A stretch of 64,000 bases of DNA from CAYFKJ01 sp964343605 (GTDB lineage: Bacteria; Pseudomonadota; Alphaproteobacteria; UBA2966): assembly GCA_964343605.1 (NCBI GenBank), contig CAYFKJ010000001.1:1021784-1085783 (forward strand), in the 5' to 3' direction. Both the position numbers and the translations under genes were made by a program. Below the pieces are notes generated by a model. The model was not told where the DNA came from. It did no database searches and worked only from the letters and a program-made list of their open reading frames with translations. Below, piece by piece: positions 34,554-42,638 of the stretch (position 1 is its first letter; every line of letters begins with the position of its first letter).

Positions 34554-35408
34554 CTAAGCGGACACCGTCACCGACAGCGTGCCAAGGGGCGGCGAGTGGA
34601 CCTCGATGACGTCGCCTGGCGATACCGGACCCACGCCCGCCGGCGTACCTGTCATGATCAAATCACCGGGATGGAGGGTATAGAACGCCGACGCCATGGC
34701 GACCAGCTGGGGGATGGAGCGGATCAGTTGGCGCGTCGTCGCTTCTTGGCGCACCTCGCCGTTGACCTTGGTTGCCAGCGGCAGGGCGGCGGGATCGGCG
34801 ATCTCGTCAGCGGTAACAATCCATGGACCCATCACGGCGTAGGTATCGCAGGATTTTCGGAAGCTGCGGTCCTCCTTGCCCCGGATGGTCATGTCGAGGC
34901 CGAGCGTGTACCCGGCGACATGATCGAGCGCGTCCGCCTCCTCTACGTTCTTGGCCATGCGGCCGATCACCGCGACCACTTCCCCTTCGTGGTCGGTGCG
35001 GCGCTCCGGTATTGTCAGGCTGACGCCGTCGTCGGGCCCGGCCAGGGCCGAAGTGGCCTTGAGGAACAGACCGATTTCGTCGATGGGCATGACGCGTTTG
35101 CCCTGGTGCATGGCTTCGTCCTCGCCGGCCTCGTCGAGGTGGGCCTGATAGTTGACCGGCGCGCCGATGATCTTGCCGGGATTGGCCACCGGCGCCCTGA
35201 GAGCGACGTCGGCCAGCGCTTTGCGGGCGCCCGATTCCGCCGCCTTGGCGATGGCGGGCGTCAGTTGCCTCAGGTTCGCGATCACGGGGTCACCCGCGGC
35301 ATAGGCCCAACGGCGTGCCGGCAGAATTTCGAGGGCGGCCGTGACGTCGGCCACCTGTTCCCCTTCGATCAGGCCGAAGCGGTCGTCGTCAAAGCGGCAG
35401 AGTTTCAT
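34554..35408 (-). CDS. Fumarylacetoacetate hydrolase family protein (probable fumaryl/maleylpyruvate hydrolase)
   Basis: It has 284 residues from the ATG at 35408 (MKLCRFDDD), with another ATG at 35420. FAH-family motifs are clear: IGAPVNYQAHL, the metal-binding glutamates in TDHEGEVVAVIG and the terminal MTGTPAGVGPVSPGD. It follows a gentisate-1,2-dioxygenase-like gene by about 12 nt, so it should hydrolyse the ring-opened product (maleylpyruvate or fumarylpyruvate) to pyruvate and a C4 acid. No maleylpyruvate isomerase is seen, which favours direct hydrolysis or an isomerase elsewhere. Confidence 0.9.
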   Translation of the reverse strand: MKLCRFDDDRFGLIEGEQVADVTAALEILPARRWAYAAGDPVIANLRQLTPAIAKAAESGARKALADVALRAPVANPGKIIGAPVNYQAHLDEAGEDEAMHQGKRVMPIDEIGLFLKATSALAGPDDGVSLTIPERRTDHEGEVVAVIGRMAKNVEEADALDHVAGYTLGLDMTIRGKEDRSFRKSCDTYAVMGPWIVTADEIADPAALPLATKVNGEVRQEATTRQLIRSIPQLVAMASAFYTLHPGDLIMTGTPAGVGPVSPGDVIEVHSPPLGTLSVTVSA

Positions 35409-35420
35409 GCGGTTCCCCAA

Positions 35421-36455
35421 TCAGTCATCGCCGGCGGCGCGTTCCTCGCGCCACAACCCCAGTGCCTCGAGCGCCGCGCGGTCGGAGTAACTGAACAGCA
35501 CGGCCTCGCCCGCCGCCTGGTGGGAAACCCAAGTCCAGTTGGGCACGACGAAGACGTCGTTCTCCGACCACTCGAAGGTTTCGCCGCCGATTTCACTTCG
35601 GCCTTCGCCCTCAACGACGAAGAACACCTGAGATTCGGTGGCGCGGCGGGCCGCGCCGGCGAACCCTGCCGGCAAAAGCTGCAGGTAGGCGGCGATGGTG
35701 GGCATCACGTGCCCGCCGTCGCGGGGATCCGCGTAACTCATGCGAACGCCGTAAACCGGATCGAGGCCAACGTCGCGTTGGGAGTCCAATATTTCGCGGC
35801 AACGCTCGTAGGGGTACTTGAAGATCGGCGAATGACGGTGGGCCGGCACGTCTTCGGGCATCAGGCCGCTGCCGAAGCGGCGCACGCTGTCTTCGTCCGG
35901 TCGCGTGATGGGCTGGTGCTCCCCCTCGCCCATCTCGGCAAAGGTTGCCTGTAGGAAATTCGTCAGCGGCACGTCGAGGCCGTCGAGCCAGACCACCGTC
36001 TGGTCAGATCGGTTTTCGTGATCGTGCCAGGTCCACGAGGGCGTCGTGATGAAATCGCCGCGGCTCATGAACAAGCGCTCACCGTCCACTGCCGTATAGG
36101 CGTCGCCACCCTCCACCACGAAGCGGATGGCGGCCTGGGTGTGGCGATGGCAGCGCGCCGTCTCGCCCGGCCCGACCACCTGGAAGCCGCAAAAGAGCGT
36201 GTGTGTGATGCTGTGGCCGGGAGTGTTGCTGAGGATCAGCACGCGCCGCTCGGCCTCGCTGAGGTCGACGGCGGTGAGCGATTCGTCGATCAGCGGCCGG
36301 ATGTCGTCGTACTTCCAAAGCCGGGCGTCGAGACCGGGCCGCGGCTCGCGAAACACCACATCCCCGAAGATCTCCCACAGCGGCACGGCATGGGTGGCTT
36401 TTACGCGGTCGGAAAAGCCCTCATCGCCGTTTTCGGCGTGTTTTAATGAAGCCAT
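35421..36455 (-). CDS. Gentisate 1,2-dioxygenase-like bicupin
   Basis: It is a 344-residue protein with two cupin domains. The N-terminal cupin has GETARCHRHTQAAIRFVVEG, whose two histidines plus a later one (TWHDHEN) would bind Fe(II). The C-terminal cupin (VFFVVEGEGRSEIGGE, WTWVSHQ) lacks the full triad, as usual for the family. It opens gentisate or a substituted salicylate/hydroxynaphthoate with O2. A strong ribosome site (AAGGGGGG) precedes the ATG. Together with the FAH gene it makes a two-step ring-cleavage unit; exact substrate within the family is uncertain. Confidence 0.87.
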   Translation of the reverse strand: MASLKHAENGDEGFSDRVKATHAVPLWEIFGDVVFREPRPGLDARLWKYDDIRPLIDESLTAVDLSEAERRVLILSNTPGHSITHTLFCGFQVVGPGETARCHRHTQAAIRFVVEGGDAYTAVDGERLFMSRGDFITTPSWTWHDHENRSDQTVVWLDGLDVPLTNFLQATFAEMGEGEHQPITRPDEDSVRRFGSGLMPEDVPAHRHSPIFKYPYERCREILDSQRDVGLDPVYGVRMSYADPRDGGHVMPTIAAYLQLLPAGFAGAARRATESQVFFVVEGEGRSEIGGETFEWSENDVFVVPNWTWVSHQAAGEAVLFSYSDRAALEALGLWREERAAGDD

Positions 36456-37045
36456 GCTTTCCCCCCTTCGTTAACGCTCTCACAAAGACAGCGTAGGGAA
36501 GGAGGTGAGCTAGGCCAAGAGGCTTCCACCCGTGCGTCAAATGGTACGGCCCAGGCGGCATCGGTTTCCGTCGCAGTTTGTCTGAATTCGATATCTGCCA
36601 CCAGGCGCCCTGCACTCGTCGGGGCAGGATACCAGTCCGAAGAGTTGTCACTCAGTTCAATCCTTCAGCTTGGTGTTCCGATTGATTGGACGGAGCAGCA
36701 TGAACTCTTTGGCATGTGAGGCCACTCATTAATTTGCAAGGCTATATCCACCATCAAGTCGGCCTGATGGAGACCTCCAAATCAGCCAACAGAGAAAATT
36801 GCCCTGTTGCGGCTAGATCTCACTATCTAGGCTTCATTATGTGAGCAAAGAGAGCGCCAATTCGGCCGCACAGCCCCGGAAATCGGGCGTTCCGAGAGGC
36901 GCCAATGGAAACCTCTAGGGGAGAGCAGAAAAAATGGCGGAGGGAGAGGAACCGGGTTCGAACCTTCTCCACTTGACCAAGACGCCGGGCAGCGAAAGTT
37001 GGTAACGATAGCCGCAAGGGGGAGAGGAACGGGCCAAAAGCCGGC
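36456..37045. other. Intergenic junction between core genes and defence island
   Basis: I see no supportable gene in these 590 nt. They lie between the cupin start and the stop of the kinase/AAA gene, so they hold the cupin promoter and the end of the defence transcript. A 6-bp inverted repeat, CTAGAT/ATCTAG (36813-36818 and 36825-36830), could be a weak terminator stem. A GGTTCGAACC string near 36955-36964 looks like a tRNA T-loop fragment but does not fold into a tRNA end. Confidence 0.5.
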
Positions 37046-40000
37046 TCACTGCCCTTCTTGCAGGCAGATCTCATAATAACGGGTTTCCCCGACACCCTTT
37101 GTAAATCGCTCTGGGTCGAATTTTCCCGGTCGCAGATACCAGCATTGCGACACTTTGAAAGCCGCACTTGCTGCCGCACAGGCGACGGCCTGCAGTTTGG
37201 AGCCCGTCAAGCCGAACTCGAAATTAAGACCGCGGTCGATGTACCACCACTTGTACCGATCGGTGATGAACGTCAGTACGCCGTCGAGATCGTTTGAGTC
37301 GATTTTCGCGACATTTGAATTAGCGTTGTTTCGCGCTGCAACTTCGGCGGCGATCTGTGCAACCTTGCTCCTAGGGGAGTCGCTCTTAGGAGCAACAATC
37401 TCGATCCTGTCGTAATCCCGATTATCAAGCAGTGAGAGCAGTCTCTCATGCTTCGGGGACGAAAATGCGCAAAGAACCCTTTGGCGAGTGTCGTCAGAGT
37501 CAGACGGCAAGAGCTTATCGGACGCATACGGTCCCTCCTCGCCCGTAAGGACTCCGCGTAACTCCTCGAGCAGGACGTGGCGGTCTCTATCAACTTCCGC
37601 TTTCAGGACGCGTTCCAAATCAGCGTCAAGCGGATAGTAGCTCTGCGCTTCCGTATGACAAATCCAAACGCGCCTTTTCCGGCGAAGCTCATTCCTGACC
37701 GCATGGAAGATCACCGGCTTCGCCAGGCCCGTGATGTCAACGATCACATTCCCATCGACATCCGGCAACCCCTGATCGATGACGTTGTAGTATTCTAGCG
37801 CCGAATGACTCCCAACCGATTCTGTTAGGACTGTCTCTATTTCAGCGCCTCTGCCCGGTTCTCGATATTCAACGGTCAGCGCGTTGCGTGGCCTTGCCGC
37901 TAAACACAACCGTCGGACAGATTCCAGGGTTCGCTCCTCAAAACCCAATCCGACGATTATCCAGTTTATTGGAATATCGGAGAGCGGTTCTTCGCTCAGA
38001 TGTCCGAGTATGGGCCTCTTTCCCTCCAAGAACGCTGTATACGCAGGATCGGGAGGCACCGGCGCCTCCACTGCGGGGAATGGTACTGTACGATCCACCT
38101 CAAACAATGAGATCTGCTCAGCCGCGCTTCTATGCTTCGCGCTGCCGTGCGCCTTCACCTCCACGTCTGTCGGCTTCACCTCGCTCGCTGGCGTTTCTAC
38201 CTCTCCCTCGGACTCTTCATCCGGATGATCCCCTCCAAGGTTTCGGAGAAGGATTTCCTTGCCTTTGCTGGGTTCGGCAAGCCACTCCTCAAGGTCGGCT
38301 CCAGACAGCTCAAACCGATCCCGCTCCGCCAAGCCGATGAAATTAACGAGCCCGTAAATCTTGCGGTAGGTGAGCTTGAACTGTTGCGTGGGGTTGGAAT
38401 CGCGCGTCTTTGTCCGGGGGACGTTGCTACCACCCGCGAACACAAATACGCCAGCATCGATTAGTTCGCGCAACCGCTCAGTTTGTCTTTCGAGATCGCC
38501 CGTCGTGATACGCACGTAGAGCGACGAATACTGACGGATCCGTCTCTTACCTTTCTTCGATGGGGATCCGTTGCAGGACTTCACAAGGAGCTCGTGCGAT
38601 GCCTCCGCAAACGATTTGGCGACATCCTTTAGGAAGCCACCGCGCCGATTGAGGTCGTACAAACGCCTGGCACAAAAGTCCTGGAAACACTCCGACTGGA
38701 TCTCCGCCGCAATCGGAAGGGATTGTCCCGCAGCCTTCTTCAGGATCTGTTCGTAGAGGCTGATCACGTCACCGATGTCGCCAACACACATTCGCGCGAG
38801 CGCGGTGATCCCCCGATAGATTTCCTTCCGCTTCCTCGAATTGCTTGCGGACTCGCCGATTTCGACCGCTATTGTCTCCAGCGGCACGTCGCCGAGCAGA
38901 ACGCCCGGCGCCTCCGCTGGATGCGCCACGAAATGCTTCGCTCTCTGCTTGAGAATCTCCTCCACGAAATCGCGACCATTTCCCTTGCCCGGTTTCTTAA
39001 TCTTCTCGTAGACCTCTGCGCCCAGATCGAAGACGCTTAGGTCGCGACCCACCCGCGCCGGGTGGATTTCCCCCGGTGATTTTAGGCCGAGTTCAATGGT
39101 TTGCGCTTCGGAGGTCAGCTTGAAGGCGCATGACGGACTTTGGAACATTAGCGCGGACAGCAACTCCTCAATACGAGGCTGGTTCAAATATCTTGTCGAG
39201 ACATCGTCCAGCAGAAACAAGACCTGGGCGGTCTGCCAGATTGGAGAACAGCGGCGTATCGCCTCTGCGAGAACCGGAAAGGCGGTGTTCGGGTGCACCG
39301 TCAAAGAGTAATCGCGCTCGCCTCGGCTCAGCGAAATCAGAAGATGATTGAGGCGGCTCTCGAGGTCATACGCCGAGGTCGCGGACGCGAGGTCGTCCGA
39401 AATCTTGAGGTAGCCGGCAATCGCCTCCGCAAGGTCCTTGTAGGCCAACTTTGAGATGGATGCTTCGTCGATGTCACGAAGGTGGTGTACCGCTCTCACC
39501 CCTTCCAGCCCGTAGGCCACGAACAGACGTGCGAACGGATCCTGCTTCGTCCCGGTCTTGTCGCCAAGCCTGTCGAGCAGTCGCTGGGCCGAAACGAACA
39601 GCCCTACATAGTTGTCGCCTGTCAGCCGTTCCAGTATCTGGCTATTCGATTCCGTTCCCCGTTGGGCGGCACGGGCGTGGAACTGCAGGGCGCGTAGCAG
39701 CATCGTCTTTCCGCATCCGCGCATCCCGGTGATCACCTGCGGTCCCGGTGAACTGATCCCATTTAGCCATTGTCCATCTGGATCGACGAGTAGTTGCGGA
39801 ACGTGCCAGGCCTGCATCGTCTGGGCGTTGTATGAGGCATTGAAGGCTCTGAGGCTCAATGGCTCCCGCCAGGGTCGCCAATGTTGCGTCACTCTATAGT
39901 ATGCCTCCTCGATTTGCGCGATGAAGTCTGTGGAAGCGGGTGTTCGCTGATTTTCTGCGCTCGGGGAGATGCTTTGCGCGATAAGCTGCAGCGCGCTGGC

Positions 40001-40765
40001 CATCCGGTTGTCCAGATCTGAGATTTTGTCCGGATCGCGTAGCAGATTTCCGACAAGGCTGTTCAGATGCACGGCTATCCAATGCAGGTCGCCAAGGCGC
40101 AACTTTTCACTGTCGCTCTTGCTGGCGTCGGAGATCGATCCTAGGTCGATCGCGACGGCGCGGATCGAGTCGTCGATTGCCCCCGCGCGTCTGGCGTCCG
40201 GTCCTAGGGACTCGATGATGATATTCTCGGCGTGCAGGTCATTGTGGTTGACGCCCTTCTTCTGAAGCTCATCGCGAATCTTGAATAGATCGATGGCTAT
40301 TTGTGCGGCTGCGGTCGCCGAAAGTTGAGTTTCCGGTTGCAGGTAATCTCCCAGCAGTTTGCCGTTGACGTAATCCAACTCCGCGATGTGGCATGGAACC
40401 ACCGTATTCCCGAAGGTAACATCGGCATCGAACATCTCGCGGATACCAACAATGTGTTCCGTCCCTTCCGCCACCGCCGCGTGGGTCTGACACTCCTCCT
40501 CGAAATTCTTATTAGGAAAGAACTCAAAGAATTCCTTCGGCGAAACCTTGAGAACCGACTTGGTCTTGAGTGCGCCTCGCTCGGCAACATATGTCGCTGC
40601 ATAGAATCCGCGCCCCAACGGTACGACGACCCTGTAGTTCTGAATCTCTGCTGGGGTGTCGAAGAGCGGAAACCCGTACTTCAGCCCACACGCAGGACAG
40701 GGATCGTCAAGCGATTTATCGGAATAGTCCGCAGTGGGGCAGCAAAAACAGCAGAACTTACCCAT
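37046..40765 (-). CDS. Zinc-ribbon / protein-kinase / AAA ATPase / Rossmann-like fusion protein
   Basis: It has 1,239 residues. (1) A cysteine-rich N-terminus has C5, C6, C8, C9 and C23-x2-C26. (2) A protein-kinase-like domain spans about 44-215: GRGFYAATY glycine loop (51-59), lysine K73, catalytic loop HNDLHAEN (174-181) and DLG (207-209) in place of DFG. (3) An AAA/ORC-like P-loop NTPase follows, with Walker A GMRGCGKT (347-354) and Walker B VLFLLDDVS (515-523). (4) A C-terminal region (about 933-1239) has Rossmann-like blocks IIVGLGFEERT, VDITGLAKPVIF and GLTGSK (1185-1190), the last two resembling ligand-binding loops of CARF-like sensors. It overlaps the phosphorylase-like gene by 8 nt. 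Probably a defence sensor/effector; function is inferred. Confidence 0.75.
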   Translation of the reverse strand: MGKFCCFCCPTADYSDKSLDDPCPACGLKYGFPLFDTPAEIQNYRVVVPLGRGFYAATYVAERGALKTKSVLKVSPKEFFEFFPNKNFEEECQTHAAVAEGTEHIVGIREMFDADVTFGNTVVPCHIAELDYVNGKLLGDYLQPETQLSATAAAQIAIDLFKIRDELQKKGVNHNDLHAENIIIESLGPDARRAGAIDDSIRAVAIDLGSISDASKSDSEKLRLGDLHWIAVHLNSLVGNLLRDPDKISDLDNRMASALQLIAQSISPSAENQRTPASTDFIAQIEEAYYRVTQHWRPWREPLSLRAFNASYNAQTMQAWHVPQLLVDPDGQWLNGISSPGPQVITGMRGCGKTMLLRALQFHARAAQRGTESNSQILERLTGDNYVGLFVSAQRLLDRLGDKTGTKQDPFARLFVAYGLEGVRAVHHLRDIDEASISKLAYKDLAEAIAGYLKISDDLASATSAYDLESRLNHLLISLSRGERDYSLTVHPNTAFPVLAEAIRRCSPIWQTAQVLFLLDDVSTRYLNQPRIEELLSALMFQSPSCAFKLTSEAQTIELGLKSPGEIHPARVGRDLSVFDLGAEVYEKIKKPGKGNGRDFVEEILKQRAKHFVAHPAEAPGVLLGDVPLETIAVEIGESASNSRKRKEIYRGITALARMCVGDIGDVISLYEQILKKAAGQSLPIAAEIQSECFQDFCARRLYDLNRRGGFLKDVAKSFAEASHELLVKSCNGSPSKKGKRRIRQYSSLYVRITTGDLERQTERLRELIDAGVFVFAGGSNVPRTKTRDSNPTQQFKLTYRKIYGLVNFIGLAERDRFELSGADLEEWLAEPSKGKEILLRNLGGDHPDEESEGEVETPASEVKPTDVEVKAHGSAKHRSAAEQISLFEVDRTVPFPAVEAPVPPDPAYTAFLEGKRPILGHLSEEPLSDIPINWIIVGLGFEERTLESVRRLCLAARPRNALTVEYREPGRGAEIETVLTESVGSHSALEYYNVIDQGLPDVDGNVIVDITGLAKPVIFHAVRNELRRKRRVWICHTEAQSYYPLDADLERVLKAEVDRDRHVLLEELRGVLTGEEGPYASDKLLPSDSDDTRQRVLCAFSSPKHERLLSLLDNRDYDRIEIVAPKSDSPRSKVAQIAAEVAARNNANSNVAKIDSNDLDGVLTFITDRYKWWYIDRGLNFEFGLTGSKLQAVACAAASAAFKVSQCWYLRPGKFDPERFTKGVGETRYYEICLQEGQ

Positions 40766-41963
40766 TCATCACCTTTTCGAACCCCGCCCCGAATTCCAGC
40801 GTGTCGGATATCGAGATCACATCGTCCAACTGGCGTTCGACGGAATGCCATTGCTCTTCAGCGACTCTGACTGTGGCGATAAGGTCGCCGGGTCGAACTA
40901 GCTCTCCTGGAATTTTGCACAATACCATCCCCATACCGTCCGGGAAAACGGCACCACCCAATGCTCCGGCCGACTGGAACCGAAGGATCAGATCGCGCAG
41001 CCGATCAAGTCGCACACAGACAAACCCATGATCCTTGGCAACAAATTGAAATCTATGACCGTTTCGAACCTTGTCGACATATTCTTCAAACGCATCCTGG
41101 CTACTGCCCTGAGCCAGCAAGTTATCATAGAAGTGCTTCTCGGCCGCTTCCATCTTAGCCCGCAGATCGCCGCCCGGATGACCGGCAGTGGCGCACGCCA
41201 TGGCGAAGCACAGCTTTGCATGATCTCCGAGTGATTGATCATGCCTTCCGGCAAATATCTCTTTGAGTGCAACGAGCGATTCCCCCCTACCCACAAACGG
41301 TTGGTATGGGAATCGGGCATCAGTGAGAAAGCAACTTGTATCTATGCCGACGATGGCCGCCACACTCCAGAATCGCCGGGCATTTCGTCGTGCCTCCTCC
41401 CAAGTACCGCCGAAGTTTCCGTGTGGTGCCACCCGGACGTCCAAGCCTGCGCGTTGTAGGCCGACCGCTATCTTCTTCGACAGAAGACTCGCGATGGCGA
41501 GCTCAGGGATGCTCTGCGCCCCCGATTGTTGCCTGAATCGGAATAGACGAGCGTCGAGAGGCGCATGTTCCCCATCCGCCAGGAAATGAGCATAGCCGCA
41601 TCGGTCGATGCAGGCCATGACCTCATCACCGGTCAGATTCACCCTGTAGCCCGGCAACTGCGCAAGAGCGTCCACGCCGCCAGCCGGGCGCCCTGGCACC
41701 CCGAGCTTCGGCACACAACAACCCATGGCGCGCAAGTAAAGCGGCCCAAGCAGGGTCGACAGCGAAGTCGGTGCGCCGGTAGATGCGAGATCGGTCGCAG
41801 ATTGACCGCCTGGGATCGAAAGAACAGTTCCGGATCTGCCGAGGGTTGTTGCAAGATACGCGATATCGTCGTCTGTTATCTGGCTGGTGCGCGCTCGATC
41901 GATCACAGCACGCATAGCCTCGTCTGTAGGATCTGAGCGGAATTTATCCACCAAAGATTTCAT
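40758..41963 (-). CDS. Divergent thymidine/pyrimidine nucleoside phosphorylase-like protein
   Basis: It has 401 residues and aligns by eye with E. coli DeoA along most of its length. Examples are SGTVL before the first motif, STGA for DKHSTGG, LLGPLYLRAMGCCVPKLG, GGVDALAQLPGY for TGGTLDKLESIPGF and SIPELAIASLLSKK for SIPLITASILAKK. The pyrimidine-binding residues appear kept (R144, S159 and K163, matching DeoA R171, S186 and K190). The phosphate-site lysine and several other phosphate contacts are lost (DKHSTGG reads DLASTGA). It overlaps vsr by 20 nt and the kinase/AAA gene by 8 nt. A phosphorylase-derived nucleoside sensor or altered nucleosidase is the likeliest reading. Ordinary salvage is unlikely given the altered site and context. 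Confidence 0.75.
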   Translation of the reverse strand: MKSLVDKFRSDPTDEAMRAVIDRARTSQITDDDIAYLATTLGRSGTVLSIPGGQSATDLASTGAPTSLSTLLGPLYLRAMGCCVPKLGVPGRPAGGVDALAQLPGYRVNLTGDEVMACIDRCGYAHFLADGEHAPLDARLFRFRQQSGAQSIPELAIASLLSKKIAVGLQRAGLDVRVAPHGNFGGTWEEARRNARRFWSVAAIVGIDTSCFLTDARFPYQPFVGRGESLVALKEIFAGRHDQSLGDHAKLCFAMACATAGHPGGDLRAKMEAAEKHFYDNLLAQGSSQDAFEEYVDKVRNGHRFQFVAKDHGFVCVRLDRLRDLILRFQSAGALGGAVFPDGMGMVLCKIPGELVRPGDLIATVRVAEEQWHSVERQLDDVISISDTLEFGAGFEKVMNG

Positions 41964-42420
41964 GGCAAACGATCTGCGCGTTGTTTCCCACGGTCGTGTG
42001 AATCATTTTGCTCTGCTCACGGACCGTCGATACGACTTGGTTTATGGACGCTTCGAAATCCTTTTCGATCTCATGCTGCCACAGGCGTACCACCTTCCAC
42101 CCCATCTCGCGAAGCATCCGGTGGCTCTTTGCGTCGCGCTCGCGGTTCTTGGATATCTTCTTCTTCCAGAAATCCGATACTTTGTGCTCCCACGATGGAA
42201 ATCGGTAGCCGTGCCAAAAATCGCCGTCGATGAACACGGCGACCTTTGCCCGGGTGAACACTACGTCTGGCTTACCAGGTAGATCTTTAACGTGCTTGCG
42301 GAATCTGAGACCCCGTCTGTGAAGCTCCGACCGCACGCGAACCTCCAATCCCGTATCTTTGCCTTTGATGCGGGACATGCAGTAGCGTCGCTGCTCGGGT
42401 GTCAGGTTATCCGCCATCAT
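41944..42420 (-). CDS. vsr: Very short patch repair endonuclease (Vsr family)
   Basis: It has 158 residues from the ATG at 42420, chosen for the GGAG ribosome site 5-6 nt upstream and for MADNLTPEQRRYCMSRIKGKDT, the standard Vsr beginning. The nuclease core shows GKPDVVF, VFIDGDFWHGYRFP (active-site Asp and His region) and FWKKKISKNRERD. Vsr nicks 5' of T in T:G mismatches that arise when 5-methylcytosine deaminates, so it normally accompanies a C5-methyltransferase, as here. The C-terminal ~25 residues overlap the next gene and look less conserved. It begins 218 nt after the methyltransferase stop. Confidence 0.9.
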   Translation of the reverse strand: MMADNLTPEQRRYCMSRIKGKDTGLEVRVRSELHRRGLRFRKHVKDLPGKPDVVFTRAKVAVFIDGDFWHGYRFPSWEHKVSDFWKKKISKNRERDAKSHRMLREMGWKVVRLWQHEIEKDFEASINQVVSTVREQSKMIHTTVGNNAQIVCHEIFGG

Positions 42421-42638
42421 CCCGTCTCCATATCGGCTGAAGGCCCCGGCCGTCTCCCTTCGATCCGGCAAGTGGCGTTCGCGCGGCATCCGTCGTCGGC
42501 ACTCGGAAACCCGGCCTGATGCGCATCAAACACCACACCTGAGGCGCCGGCTTGACTGCAGTGGCAGATGTTCCGACGTCGGTTTGGCTCTCATGACCAT
42601 GCCAATTGCACACTCTGCCGAATTGCTCTTTCGGGTGG

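Noticed and set aside
34302..35954. 550-codon plus-strand frame across the dctM, FAH and cupin genes
   Set aside because: It crosses three well-supported minus-strand genes and has no recognisable domain.
36813..36830. CTAGAT/ATCTAG hairpin as terminator of the defence transcript
   Set aside because: The stem has only six AT-rich pairs and no U-tract; it is mentioned but not called.
36941..36972. GGTTCGAACC and TCCGCCA strings suggesting a tRNA-Ser 3' end or attachment site
   Set aside because: The T-loop and the CCA end are about eight bases too far apart, the T-stem does not pair, and no direct repeat was found at the other end of the island.
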